A stretch of 64,000 nucleotides of DNA from Beroe ovata (taxonomy: Eukaryota; Ctenophora; Nuda; Beroida; Beroidae), in the NCBI GenBank assembly GCA_946803715.1, contig CAMPET010000086.1, positions 45,624-109,623 on the forward strand. The letters are read 5' to 3'. The notes beneath the pieces are model-generated. The model was given only the letters and a program-made list of their open reading frames with translations, was not told where the DNA came from and did not search any database. Positions 12,701 to 25,235 of the stretch are shown here, one piece after another; positions within the stretch are counted from its first letter, which is position 1, and each line of letters opens with the position of its first letter. The position numbers were made by a program, and so were the translations under genes.

Positions 12701-15700
12701 TACTGTCTAGGGACTTCTAATAATAACTCAAGTTTGTCAAGTTGTGCACTGATAAGGGAACCTCGTGGGGCAATTCACTTTCCAAGTTTTAAACGACATG
12801 AAATTATCTGTATATTTTACAAATAGGGAGGGGCATTGCTGTTTATTGTCCTCTCCGTTCTAGGAAAATATAGTCAAATCACTAAATAAACAATAAACTT
12901 TCGCGAATTCAAAACCACTCCTCATCTACCCATGACCCATTGAATGGGGCCTGGTTCAACAGGATGATAGATTTCAATTTCTCACCACCTCTTCAAATTC
13001 TAGATATTCAGTATTCAAGATTCCTGGATTATAGTATTCAGAGCCTCTAACTCGTCATTTCAGTATTTCGCTGCAGCGTGTCTTGACGCGTGTCTGCTGC
13101 CCGATGAGAATCCTAACGAGGAGTTATCCATGCTGACAGAACAACTGGAAATCGCACTCTGTTACAGCTCCATAGCCATCTACACGGTAAGTAGAAATGA
13201 CGGGGGGAGGGAAATGGGTTTTCGTATAATTGGGGTGGGCATGGGGGTTAGAGTTTGTAAGTGTGTTTGGGAAGTAGTCATTGTAGAATTTGGGGGGTTA
13301 TAGAGTACCTATGAATGGTATTATTTGAGAAAGTTATAAGGTTGAATTTCATTCACGTAACGTCTCGAAATGGGGTAAGAATCTCGACCCCCATTTGTGT
13401 CTGTTGGGGAGTGATTCTTATTACCTTTTACCGTAGGTTTCAGGACAAGCCTGTGGGAAGAGGAAGATGATAGTTCATGATATCCATGAACCAAAAACCC
13501 AAAACCTTTTTTGTTTTCTTTATAACATCATCTCAGAGAGGAGAAGACTGATATATGTCACATGACCTATTTATCTTTCAGAAAGAAACGCCCTGTCATT
13601 TTAACTTTGTGATTGAGTACTTGTGCGTCAATGCACCGTCATTATGACGTCATTATGACCCAATCTATAGCTTTGTCAAATGACCATATTTAGATATTAG
13701 ATAAGATATGCCATCTCACGGCACTATACACTATACAAGTGTATGATGATGATACTATGATCGAATCAATACATTGTGTAGTGTATAGTGATAGGTACTA
13801 CACCCATCAATAATTGAATTGGGAGATGTGTGTATAGATATGTGTCTCCTATTTCACACAAATGCCCAGTAATTGGCAGTGAAATTGAAGATGGAAGTCA
13901 AACTGGAGTCGGAGGGAACCCATCCTCTTCTATAATATTTCCCACCTCATTCCAACTCCCTAATTCCCATCACTCCCCTTCTCCCGTTCCCACTTCAATC
14001 GCTCCCTCTACATTTCAATAAAATGTTCAAGAACTATACATTCTCATCTTAGTCAGTGTACCATTTATGTGTACTCATTAGTGAATGAGTACACACATTT
14101 TTGGGTGTGGCCCCACTTAAATTAAAGAACATGACTCATCATTTGATCGTAGATGTGTCGATCTGCGTGTCTGGGCAAGTTCATGCACGACCCCTGGCCC
14201 TAAAATCGTGCATAAGAGCATTCATCTAGAAGAGTTCTTGAACATGTCCGCGTTATCAGAATGTTCACTCGATTTCTGACCTGATGTTTGAAAAAAGTAC
14301 TATTTCTTGAGGTCTCTGTGTTTACGCCAAGAATGATAGTTTTTCGGTCGTCATGGTTTGCAATTGTGACTCAGAGATCTCAAATTTCAGCTGAGTCTCT
14401 TAAAATTTGGGAAGCATGATTAGGTTAGCACCCAATTTCATGATCCTAACTCAATTATTATAGAAATCCTCGCTCTCAGTTGCTATGTTTATCACAAAAT
14501 TTTTAAAATTTTGTCAACTTAACGGAACGCGCGAGAAGATTTGGTGCGCGTTGAGTGGAAGATGCAAGCGTAATTTGTGCGCGGCTTTTCATTTCGAAAT
14601 TGACCCTCGCACTATTTATAGATTTGGGGAGCGGATGTAATTAGACTTCTGGTGTGTTTACACACTCGGGATAAGGAAAACAAAATACTAATGAAATGCG
14701 TTATAAAGAAAACAAAGTAATCTAATAATTGTGAGGCTGAAGTCACATTTTCATGTGCAAACAGCAGCTAATTAAGCTTCTGCTTATCTTAAATTAATTA
14801 ATTAACTCATTCCTTTGAGACAAAGATCATTATCTTGGACGCAAGAGAAGCCAAAAAGTTACTGACGTTTAATTCGGTATGGGAAACAAATTCTCGTTAT
14901 TTCTCATTCCGAGAAAAATTTTAGGCTGTTTTATCAATGTGCAGTGGGTGTAATAATACAGACATTATGCGAAAAGACTGTGATGGAATGTTCCATTCAG
15001 TCTGTACAATGGGGCATAATATGATTCCTTTGTGTTGGAAACTCTTTCAGAAACTCACAACACATCGAGAACATTCCAAAACAACATACATCTGCCACAC
15101 ATTACCTCCCGTCCACCTCAAACTAAAGTCCTGTCTACCAATCATCTGTCCAATTCACCTGACTGAACTCCTGTCCTATTTGCAGCCGTCCATCATCGCT
15201 CTGTCTATCATATCGCTGCGTCTGTGCGACTCCGCTGTGTGGACGGACAAGCTCCTGCCCCATTTCATGGAACAGACAAAATCCTCAAGTGAGGATTTCT
15301 ACTGTTGTGAGGAATTGGTCGAGGAGATGTTGTACAGTGTTAACAGCTATGAGGCTGACAACAACCTCAACGGATGTGAGTTTGGGGGCCATAATTTGTG
15401 AAATATTGGGGTTTTCTGAGCTGCCATTATTAGCAAAAATCGGAGGTATTCCATTTATTGGATTTTCTCCCTCCTCTCCCCTTATTCTCACCCATCTTAC
15501 CCCCTCCCCCTCCCCAGTACCAGTTCTATACAGACGAGACCACTCAGTAACCTTCGCCCCCATGTCTCTCTCCGCCTCCAGTCTCTCCAGTCTCCCCCAC
15601 TCTGCTATGTCCACCTCGGATTTGTTACATCATAGCATCCCTGGTGGGTCGTCGGACACTGGTAAAAAACCCACGTACGCAGCAGTTCTCACTCGGAGCC

Positions 15701-15732
15701 TGAATGACTCCATGATGTCCATGTCCATGTAG
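6756..15732 (+). CDS. cyclin I/G-like atypical cyclin
   Basis: Seven coding exons join in frame: 6756-6881, 7043-7174, 7274-7348, 7603-7761, 13064-13186, 15186-15375 and 15518-15732 (stop), giving about 339 residues. The cyclin box is clear: FPETYAMAVNFADRFLAVIK, then CVALTCVYIAVKLQEEQQ, then DLLRMERKVLDKLEWDLN, then TPLTMLELYFAAACLDAC. These match the order and spacing of vertebrate cyclins I, G1 and G2, including the RMER..L.KL.WDL helix. The second cyclin fold (LALS-type helix in exon 6) and a short serine-rich tail ending MSMSM follow. Such cyclins bind CDK5 or PP2A partners in vertebrates; the partner here is unknown. The start is the ATG at 6756; an upstream non-coding exon is possible. 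Intron 4 is 5.3 kb while most others are below 350 bp, apart from the 2.0 kb intron 5. The 5' exons appear a second time at 4674-5558, probably as an assembly duplicate. Confidence 0.85.
7762..8737. other. intron 4 of the cyclin gene, first part
   Basis: This is non-coding sequence after the exon-4 donor. No exon is supported and no repeat was recognised. Confidence 0.6.
8738..9333. repeat. left copy of an unmerged contig overlap (intronic)
   Basis: The sequence from TTGGATATATTCCAACTTTT onward is repeated at 9335-9890, starting at the very first base after the N at 9334. The left copy ends in a CA run that stops at the N. Differences are substitutions and short indels, as between alleles. 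The copies contain no supported exon. Confidence 0.85.
9335..9890. repeat. right copy of the intronic overlap
   Basis: This is the counterpart of 8738-9333. It continues through its own CA-rich run into unique intron sequence, as expected if it were the true continuation. Confidence 0.85.
11300..11711 (+). promoter_or_regulatory. CCAAT/CRE-rich candidate internal promoter in the cyclin intron
   Basis: Three inverted CCAAT boxes (ATTGG at 11311, 11351 and 11441) precede a perfect CRE (TGACGTCA, 11559-11566), with two CATGTGAC sites nearby. About 140 bp downstream is a perfect donor (GTAAGT at 11706) that could end a non-coding first exon. The arrangement resembles a CCAAT-type promoter. It could drive a shorter cyclin transcript starting before exon 5. 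No transcript evidence is available, so this is inference. Confidence 0.35.
11857..11900. repeat. (CA)n microsatellite
   Basis: Interrupted CA dinucleotide runs lie in the large cyclin intron. Confidence 0.9.
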
Positions 15733-18700
15733 AGTGGTATTGGTAGCAGTTGTCATGGTAGCGCCATTAATCATGGGAGTGGGGTCAGTGGTATTCCTCA
15801 GAACGGTCGCCACCATAGAGTGGTTTCCATGGAAACACCGACTAAAGCTCCAATAGATTAGCGTGTGTCGTTATGACAACTCCTGATCCCTCTACTTCGT
15901 TTCTCTTTCTCTCTGTGTACAAGGAGCTAGGTTATCTGGTTACGCGCTGCTAAATCCGTGTCTGTCTGTGTGTGTGTATAATTGAAATTTCATTTCGGAC
16001 TCTGGTGTTGCCAGTGATGTTTCAAATGTAAATATTATAATATAAAGAGCGCATAATATTTTGAATGATAATTCCCCCCTTTTATAGTGTATTTCCAGGG
16101 ATTCACGGATCAAAACCGGATCTATATATATTACCAATTATGATAATTATTCACGTGGATTATAATGATAATCGAGCACAATTGCTCGGAAAATATGAAC
16201 ATCCAGATATAAATTACCAGGGACTGCTCACTTATGACGTAATCAGGTTTTCAAACCTCCTTCGCAATCGTTCCTGTTTATCCCCTCCTGAGTTACGTCA
16301 TGATATGTGGACAGTCTCTATCTGTATTCAATATGATATTATACCATTTCGACTGGATCAGTTATTTCAATTTTCAATTTATTGCAGTTAATTTTGATAT
16401 ATATATATCAAGAATGTCCAACCTCAATCTATGATCGTGCATGTCTATAGTCAATATCCCAAATCGTTATATTAGTAGATTCTATCAATTGGACATTTTT
16501 GAGTTTTGATTTAATATATACAAATAAATGATGCCCCCCCCTTTTTGTTGAATATGTTTTGATTGTTTTCAGTTTCCTAGATTTAGATTTTCCTGCGGTC
16601 AGCTGCTGACAAGCTGAGTGCTCGAGACCCGTCGATAAACCGCCTTCGTGATCATGATCACATTCTTTAAGCTTGAATAACCTGCGATAGGCAGTCATTT
16701 TCCTTAAAAACCCGCATGATGCAAGCTCATTCTGTGTGTGTGTGAGTGTGTATGACTCATCTTCACTCAATACATCTCTGACAGATTCGCTCACTTCAAT
16801 TATGTAAATTACTCCGCTCTATATCTCTAAATATAGCTCGACTTTGTCGAATAATTGCGGTAGCAGGATTCCCCCTTGATGCTTTTGTCACGGTAATCGT
16901 AAACCCTTACAACAGACCCCCTCTCTGTATGTATGTGTGACACAGCATAATGATGTAGTTGTAGTGAGTATCTCTTGTCATCACCTTACACCATCCTGTC
17001 ACAGTATGACTGTCACAGTATGACTGCCGTCACTAAGACAACAAATGTTGTTGTCACAGTGATGTATGACAATATGCTGCCGTCACCATGACAGCAACTT
17101 GGTAACCGCCTATTGTGACATTGGTCATAATTTGGACGCCACAAATCATGACAAGGGTCAGTCGTGAAGCTAGCAGAGATGCGGCGAGTTTCTATGGTTG
17201 CTTCACGAATAAACAATTCCATGTTCATTCATTGAAACATTCACACACAGAGAATGTTAACTTGTTCATGTCATGCTTGAGATATGTTCCGTTTAAATTT
17301 CCACAAAGGATGATTGATGAAGGAGCAATATTTGACCTGCAGGAATGCATGACACACTTCAAGTGCCAATTTCTTCGGAACATGATATCTTGAGTGAAAT
17401 TAACTACTGATCCTTACAGGGCTATGTGCCATAGGATGTAGGAGTCTAATTCATGCAATTATCATGCTGAAATCGTGCATTCATGAATGATACAAATCTT
17501 GAGAGATGAGGTTTTTATTCTCTGGGCTGAGCTTGTATAAATCGTTTTCCGTTACTCGTAATACGCATAAACCGTAGTTTAATCCTCGATTGACATTCCC
17601 TCCCAGTGTGACTTATCGTGAAAGCTTCGAAAACGCAAAAATGAGGAACGCAAAAATGGAGATCGAATGTTGATTGAGGATTAGATTCACCCTAAATATA
17701 TACCATGATTACAACACATTAGACCTGTTTTGAATGTTAATTCTGTTTTTCCCTTAAGGAAAAAATCTGTTTTCTGAGATATCGGCGATGATTTTCAGGA
17801 TTTCCTCTTATTTCTACATTTCAGATTTCATCAAAAAGTCACTGGAGCAAATTTTTATCGAAGCTTTAATCGCCGATGTCTCACTATTTTGTTGTTTTGT
17901 TGAATATATAAAACAAAAAAAGTTAAAATTTTTAATGATATAAATCGAAAAAAAAATCTTAAAATATATACCTGTATCTGTACAAATGGTCCCATTTCGT
18001 GTTTTCCAGGTCATGAAGAACGTGGCTAACGTTTTTGTAATTGGGAAGAATTGGTTACTTTTCTGAGCACATTTAATTCAGAGATTCACAAAAACTCGAT
18101 TTCTCCTATTTTTCTCGGCTTGTTCCCGCTGGAAATGCAAGTGGTATATTTCAACGGGTTTTTGTTTGTCTGTTCTTTCAGTTAACCCCAATTCATGAAC
18201 CTAACCCTCCTGAGCCTGCTAGTACGAGGCAGCAATTTCCCCCGAAAAAAGTAATCACGATTCAGGGAGTGTGGTACGTATGGAGGATGTCTGCAACTTT
18301 CTCCAAACATATTTCTCCTACTTTTGTTCTCCTCCGCCCTCTTCACTGCGGACAACCTCCATGAGATCATGCCCCCTGTAATATTGGAACTGAAAGAGCA
18401 GCGTAATGTGCATGGCGCTTATTGTGTGATTGTTTGTGTCGAGGAATTTCGGGTCACGGTAATAATTCTTGTACAGCGTATAGCCTGACATAAGCGCTTC
18501 TTTATGATTTTGATTTTTCCAATGAGCATTAATTTGGTTTATGGATGAAACTTCCAGTGATATGAATGAATACACTGATTGCTGGGGAACGGATTTGGTA
18601 TGTATAAGGTTCGCAGGAATTCGGCAATCGGTAGAAAATTGGAAGCCGGCGTTTGAGTCTCATGGAAATTTCGAGGCTTTCCGGAAAGTTCCAAAGCTGT

Positions 18701-18952
18701 TATGACCCTGACCGGAGCTCGGAACGGCCGCTCATATGCTTATTGGAACTCTCTGATGTGTTCTGGAAGTTTCCTGACTCGAATATCGATTTTCAAGCGA
18801 AAATTCTTTGCTTGTCGAGAGCTGGGCGATCCATTTTGAATCCTTTGCCGAATTTCTGCGGACCAAAAATGTTTTGGCAGCTTTTTGTGGTAATTTGGGG
18901 TTGGGATCTGAGTATACAATGACAAACGTGAATGATTGAACCATTTAAACCT
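15733..18952. other. cyclin 3' flank and intergenic DNA
   Basis: No supported gene was found. A minus-strand open frame of 121 codons at 16429-16794 has no neighbouring splice signals or recognised motif. The stretch is AT-rich with scattered short repeats. Confidence 0.5.
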
Positions 18953-19781
18953 AAAAGTATACATTTTCACTCTGCTAATTTGTTAAAGGTTGAGTAGTTC
19001 GATAATGATTGGTACTAAGATAGTGGGAATTGAGACCAAGTTTATTTCATGGACCTTAAACCATTTTGTTGTCATAATTCAGATTTAAATGGTCCAGAAA
19101 CATATTTGATTCATGGTTCTTATGACTATTTCCGAAAGATGCATGTTTAAAAACAGATCTGTCTCCATCAGTTTATAATGGTTGTGCGAGAATTTGATCA
19201 GGAATTTGGTAGTAATTCCTCGAGATTTATAATGTGTGGGATGACGCATGTGATGAAATATATCCCAGTGAAGCACCATCGAATTGATGATGTTGATGAA
19301 AGATGATGAGGATTAAGTGATGATATGATGTTGAAGTGATGTGTGAGGTGATGAAGAATAAAGATGTTATGGTCAGTGATGCATGTTCGAATGATGCACG
19401 AGTGATGTGATGATGTGCAGTTTAAGTGATGATTTATAAATTGGGATCGTTCATTTCAAATCTGAATGTGTTGGGATATGATCAATGGATGATCACATTG
19501 TGTGGAAAGAAGATGTTTTCCGATCTTGAGATCTCTTGATCTTTCCAAAACACGAATTTGTTTGAACGATCGCCATGGTGCAAGTTTGAATGACATGAAC
19601 ATTGAGATGTTTATGTGATATGATCGTGTATGATGAAGATCTTCAGGTTCGACCAGGAAACGTTTTGGACAAGTTTTCTGGAGTTACCATTACCATGGTT
19701 ACCACCCAAATCAATCAGCTAACCAACCACTGTGGGTTGTCGGGTGGTAATCTGGTTGTTGGTACCGAATGCATGGTGGTC
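18953..19781. repeat. left copy of an unmerged contig overlap (intergenic)
   Basis: The sequence beginning AAGTATACATTTTC is repeated from about 19836 to 20682 with allele-level differences. The left copy breaks at the N at 19782, directly after GCATGGTGGTC; the right copy continues after the same string. The region is rich in GATGATG-type words and has no supported gene. Confidence 0.85.
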
Positions 19782-19835
19782 NAGGGGGTCAGTAGGGGGT
19801 CAGTTGGGGGTCATTGATATATTTTCATACGACCA

Positions 19836-20682
19836 AGTATACATTTTCTCTCTGCTAATCTGTTAAAGGTTGAGTGGTTCGATAATGATTGGTACCAAGA
19901 GAATTGTGAGAATTGTGAGAATTGAGACCAAGTTTATTTCATGGACCTTAAACCATTTTGTTGTCATAATTCAGATTTAGATGGTCCAGAAACATATTTA
20001 ATTCATGGTTCTTATGACCATTTCCGAAAGATGCATGTTTAAAAACAGATCTGTCTCGATCAGTTTATAATGGTTGTGCGAGAATTTGATCAGGAATTTG
20101 GTAGTAATTCCTCGAGATTTATAATGTGTGGGATGACGCATGTGATGAAATATATCCCAGTGAAGCACCATCGAATTGATGATGTTGATGAAAGATGATG
20201 ACTATGAGGATTAAGTGATGATAAGATGTTGAAGTGATGAGTGAGGTGATGAAGAATAAAGATGTTATGATCAGAGATGCATGTTTGAATGATGCACGAG
20301 TGATGTGATGATGTGCAGTTAAAGTGATGATTTATAAATTGGGATTGTTCATTTCAAATCTGAATGTGTTGGGATATGATCAATGGATGATCACACTGTG
20401 TGGAAAGAAGATGTTTTCCGATCTTGAGATCTCCTGATCTTTCCAAAAACACGAATTTGTTTGAACGATCGCCATGGTGCAAGTTTGAATGACATGAACA
20501 TTGAGATGTTCGTGTGATATGACAGTGATATGGTTAATATCTTCAGGTTCGACCAGGAAGCGTTTTGGACAAGTTTTCTGGAGTTACCATTACCATGGTT
20601 ACCACCCTAATCAATCAGCTAACCAACCACTGTGTGTTGTCGGGTGGTAATCTGGTTGTTGGTACCGAATGCATGGTGGTCT
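19836..20682. repeat. right copy of the intergenic overlap
   Basis: This is the counterpart of 18953-19781, separated from it by the N and about 50 unique bases containing three GGGGGTCA words. It reads on into unique DNA. Confidence 0.85.
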
Positions 20683-21666
20683 GTCGTACCAGCGTGTATG
20701 CAGATGCCATGAGGTACATTAATTGCTTCGATGTTCGATTGTTCACAAGCTACTACAGATTGATTTTGCGTCCCTCCCCCTTTCCCCTCCCCCTATGTTT
20801 GTGAATGATCGACGTGAAGCAATCTTGTGGTCGATGCAATAAATGACGGAATATGTAACGTGTGAATGATAAACTGTAACACCCCAGTACGTATTATTGC
20901 GTTACACAACCTCCCCTGCCGGGTGGTGTTAAGGTGGTGTCATGATAGTTGTTGACACCCTTTGGACCACTCTCCAACACTGTGAGAGGTTTTTAGTAAC
21001 AACTCAAAGTTTGAACCACATGCGCTCCTCCTTCGCTACGATTGGTCAATACTTGAGTGTACTCAGTGGTCACGACGACCATCTTTCGATTGACTGCTGA
21101 GTATTTCCTATATTGTAGTGAAAATATTATTATTTTAGATCTACCCCTGTATGGTATCTGACCTTATATGGTATGAAACCGTATATGGCATGATACCATA
21201 TTTGGTTGAATACCATATAGGCGATATATCCAAATCCTGAAGTATGTGAGTGTACGCTGTATCATAGATGATGTGAGGATGTACAAATGATATCTATATT
21301 TTTTGAGAATGTATTACAATTCATACAATGATTCCTTGTGTCTGTCTTGCCTTTCTACCCGTATGGGTTAGCCTTATCTCGCCATTAGTCTAGGTCTTGG
21401 GATAGAAGATACCGCATGCAGGAATAGGAAGATTCTAGGGGGCATTTATTTGAATTCTAAGGTCTATAAGATGGGCGCTCTAAGATATTTCTTTTGAGAA
21501 AATCTTAATTAAGTCAATACCTAATTATCTTCAGCATCATCAATCAAATTAAAAGCATTGCAATACATCATAAAATGTCCTTTGTCCAAATCGCAGCAAA
21601 ATATCTCAAAAGTCCTAGGAGTTTATAAAATGCCACGATCATTCTGATCAGGACATCGTAAAATCT
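20683..21666. promoter_or_regulatory. 3' flank of the integrin gene with clustered CArG-like sites
   Basis: Within 21150-21230 there are two perfect CC(A/T)6GG matches, CCTTATATGG and CCATATTTGG, plus near matches (CCGTATATGG, CCATATAGG) alternating with ATGGTAT words. These are consensus-type sites for SRF-class MADS factors. The cluster lies just past the integrin stop codon. Its function is not shown by the sequence. The rest of the interval holds nothing recognisable. Confidence 0.3.
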
Positions 21667-24600
21667 TTAGGACTCTGTGATTTCGTTCGAGAAAAGTGGA
21701 TTGGCATGCCGGGTTGTTGGTTGCTTGTATATCGGACTGAAAATGATTTAATTTTCATGAAGTCATTTGTTCAGCTATTCTTTGACCGAGACTTTTCTCG
21801 AATCTTCCTCTGCGAAGCAACGAAGGTTTTATCAACAAGTTTCTCTCACTTACCTCTGTGTTGTGTTCCACTTTGCAGATGCCATATCGTCCTCAAATTG
21901 GGCATACAGTTTCTTATCCTGAAGGAGGAATGAGTTCGATTGTAATAATCATTATGCAGGTCGGCTGGACGTCACTCTATTATTAGACGTCACTTATATA
22001 GGTGATTTAGGACATTTGCTCGAAGAGGTCGTGTTTGAATGATTGACTGTGCTATGGCGTTACCGTGTATAGAGTCCAGCATTTCCAGAAGCCTAGGATG
22101 AAAACACCGAGCAGTACCACGACACCCACGATGAGGAATATTATCCACACGAGGGCCTGCAGTTTTAATAATGGGCTTTTAAATGGATTGGAAACTTCCG
22201 TCTTCTTATGATGGCCACTGAGTCTTACTATAAGTATAAATTTAGTTTGAAATATTTCAGTAAAATCCTGATCATTGGTCACATATACTGACACACGGAT
22301 TACACACATCCCTGACTTACAAAGTCATCGCAATCAATCTTCCGATCGTAGAGTACAGTGATGTTAGCCTGGAGCTGGTCGATGAGGGAAATATTGTTAG
22401 CACTGACAATGTAGAAACTGACACTGCACCCGTGTTCCTTGTCCATATTCTGCCCACACGAGTCTATCTGTGGTGTGGTGCACAATGAGAACATTCAAAC
22501 TGCAGTAACATTGTGACACTAACAATTAACATAGTGACACTATAACGTCAATTTGAAATTATTTTCCAGTAAAAAAAAGAATTAATTGCTGAAGGAAGAA
22601 AAAAATACGGTTATCTGACCACTACTTCTGCCAGAATCATGACGTTACTGAAGTGAACCCTATTCATGATGATCTCACTACTCACGTCGTATCCCATGCC
22701 GTTATTGCGGATCCCGGCAGCATCTACCACGGGATCTACTTCTGTGTACGTTACACCGTTACCCGTACAGACACGGGAACAGTCCTGGGTCTCCAGAGGT
22801 GAACCTGCTTTTCTCATCCTGTGATTGATATGGTGTCCGATTGGGTTGGCGTCGTTAGCATGACATTTTCGGATGTGAAATGGTATCAAAATGTGCGTTT
22901 TGAAGTTGTTTGGTATCATAATTTTGATTTCTTGGGCGTTCGGCCTTTTTCACTCACTTTATAGCAAGACATAGGATACATTTGGTGTGGGTGCTGCATT
23001 GGAGTGGCCCACAGAATATGCATTGTTCGCAGTACCGACCCCTGCATTGAACAATGTACAGAGAAGAAATTTCCGAGAAGAAGATTCCGAGAAGAAATTT
23101 CGAGAGCTCAAATAAAAGGACAATGATCTCTTTACCTGTAGTTCGGTTTACAATGACATCTGTTACACAGACACTTTCCTCTTTCCGGACCTCCGCAGGG
23201 CAGCCTCCCGGTGTACGAATCTGGAGAGAAGTGGTGTCAGCGTGGCTGTGGTCACAGCATGGCAGTGGTGTTAACATATATGTGGTGCCAGTATGGCAGT
23301 GGTGTCAGCATGGCAGTACTAGTGTCACCAAGATACTGGTGTCAGCAATAATGTGATGTGTCAACATAGGTGTCAAGTACCTCTGTCCGCCTCAGGGTCG
23401 AAACACTTGTTGTCACCAAGTTCACAGTCGCACGCTTCCCCCTTGGTGCTGGGCAGCTTAGCGACACCGAGTACAGTCTGGTCACACCGGCATACACCAC
23501 AATCACAGTTGCCTTGTCCGCTGCATATCTGTAGATGACGTCATGAGATAAATCTTTGTTGAAAAATAAAGATATTCTTTCAGTTTTTTACTTTTCGAGT
23601 TGGGTATCAACTGTGCATATCTCTGAACGCAATCATTGTCACAGTCACACTCCAAAAAAACAGTTTTTTGAGTGGTGTCAATCACTCTAGCCATATTTTA
23701 CCTTGCCATTAGCTCCCTTCGGACACTCGTAGTTGGAACACTCACAGAACTCCCCGTACCTCGTGTAGGGGGTTTCAATAGCGCTGGGTGGTGTCAAGGG
23801 TTTGTTACACGAGCACCTTCCACACTCACACCTCCCTTGCTGCGAGCAGACCTGCGGATGGGAGAGAGGGGGGATTTAGTGGAATCAAACGATTGAGTTG
23901 GGAGAAGGGGGGGGGTTAAGTGGGATAATGATTGAGTTGGGGGATGGGAGAGAGGGGAATTTAAGTAGGATGATGATTGTCATTGAGTTGTCTGGTCATT
24001 TGGTCATGGTTGGGCCATGGTTTTGCCATTGCATCATCAAGATCAAAGCTATCAAAATACTAAGGGGCTAAATTGGGATATCAGGATGGTAGCTTATTCA
24101 ATTTTAATCAATCATATTCAGTCACAGCTTAACAGTCATCCACTCAGCTCATAGCTCACATGTCACTACCAAGAAGTATGTGCAAGGATGAAGAATACAC
24201 ATCTTACAGTATGATACTGAAACGCCGCGTGAACACGCATCACGCATCCCCTCTCACGCGTGTCAACTCACGCGTGATTAACTGATAACTCACCAATCCT
24301 GAGACGGGCGATCGGCAGAGCTCCTCACTTTTCTGGTTGCTGGGTGAACACTCGCACTCACTCCCGAAATAAGGGTCTCGGCACTGACACCGACCACACT
24401 TCTCATCACCATGGTTACTGCAGACCAACTCCCTTCTTTCTATATACAGAGATGCATGGGTGAGTGTAACAAAAAGTTTCCTCGCATGAAGTTCGCACGA
24501 CTTTTCTGTTTTCACTAATATTTTTGACGAAATTCAAGTCCCGCAACACTTATCCATACATGACTAACCTGTTGTCTTATCGTTACAGTGACACTGACAC

Positions 24601-25202
24601 CGGTGGGTCACGTTCACGTTCACGGTGTCAAATCCGGGAATGATGATGGGGAGAATCTGCCACGGTTTATCATCCTCCCGACACTCTTCAAGTGTGAATG
24701 ACACCTGGTGACAGTTGAATAAGATCAGGTGATTGTTAGGGAATCTAGGTTTTCAAATGTTTTCATAGTATACTCTGTGTGAATGAATAAAGCTGGACGT
24801 TTGCCAAAGTTTTCCGGTAGGCGGATATCATGCCGTTCAGTACCTCGAATTCGACGGTCTGACCGTTGGCTACATTGCTACAGCCGTTGGTGATCTTGTT
24901 ATCACACTTAGGCGTCACCTGAAATATATAACTGCTGAATAAAAGTATGATATCGTTTGTCCCGAAATTCAAGTTAGAACGGGGGGTGGGGGGCTAGAAC
25001 CCGATCCTAATATAACTTGGAATTGCTCTTTATTCTCAAACTTCATTGCGATGAAATTGAAACGAGTACGTACTGTAACGTTGTAACCCATATCGTCCAC
25101 AACAACCAGGTTTATTGTGGTGGTGATGGTACGAAGTGCTTCCCGAACCAGAGATACGATGTTACTGGAGTCCTGAGCAAGTTTCCCCCGAGTGAGTAAT
25201 TG

Positions 25203-25235
<33 letters not shown>

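Noticed and set aside
16429-16794. 121-codon minus-strand open frame
   Set aside because: No family motif, no splice partners, and low-complexity content; within chance expectation.
19602-20804. Open frames with the peptide DKFSGVTITMVTT in both overlap copies
   Set aside because: The similarity only reflects the allelic duplication; no domain, splice structure or start context supports a gene.
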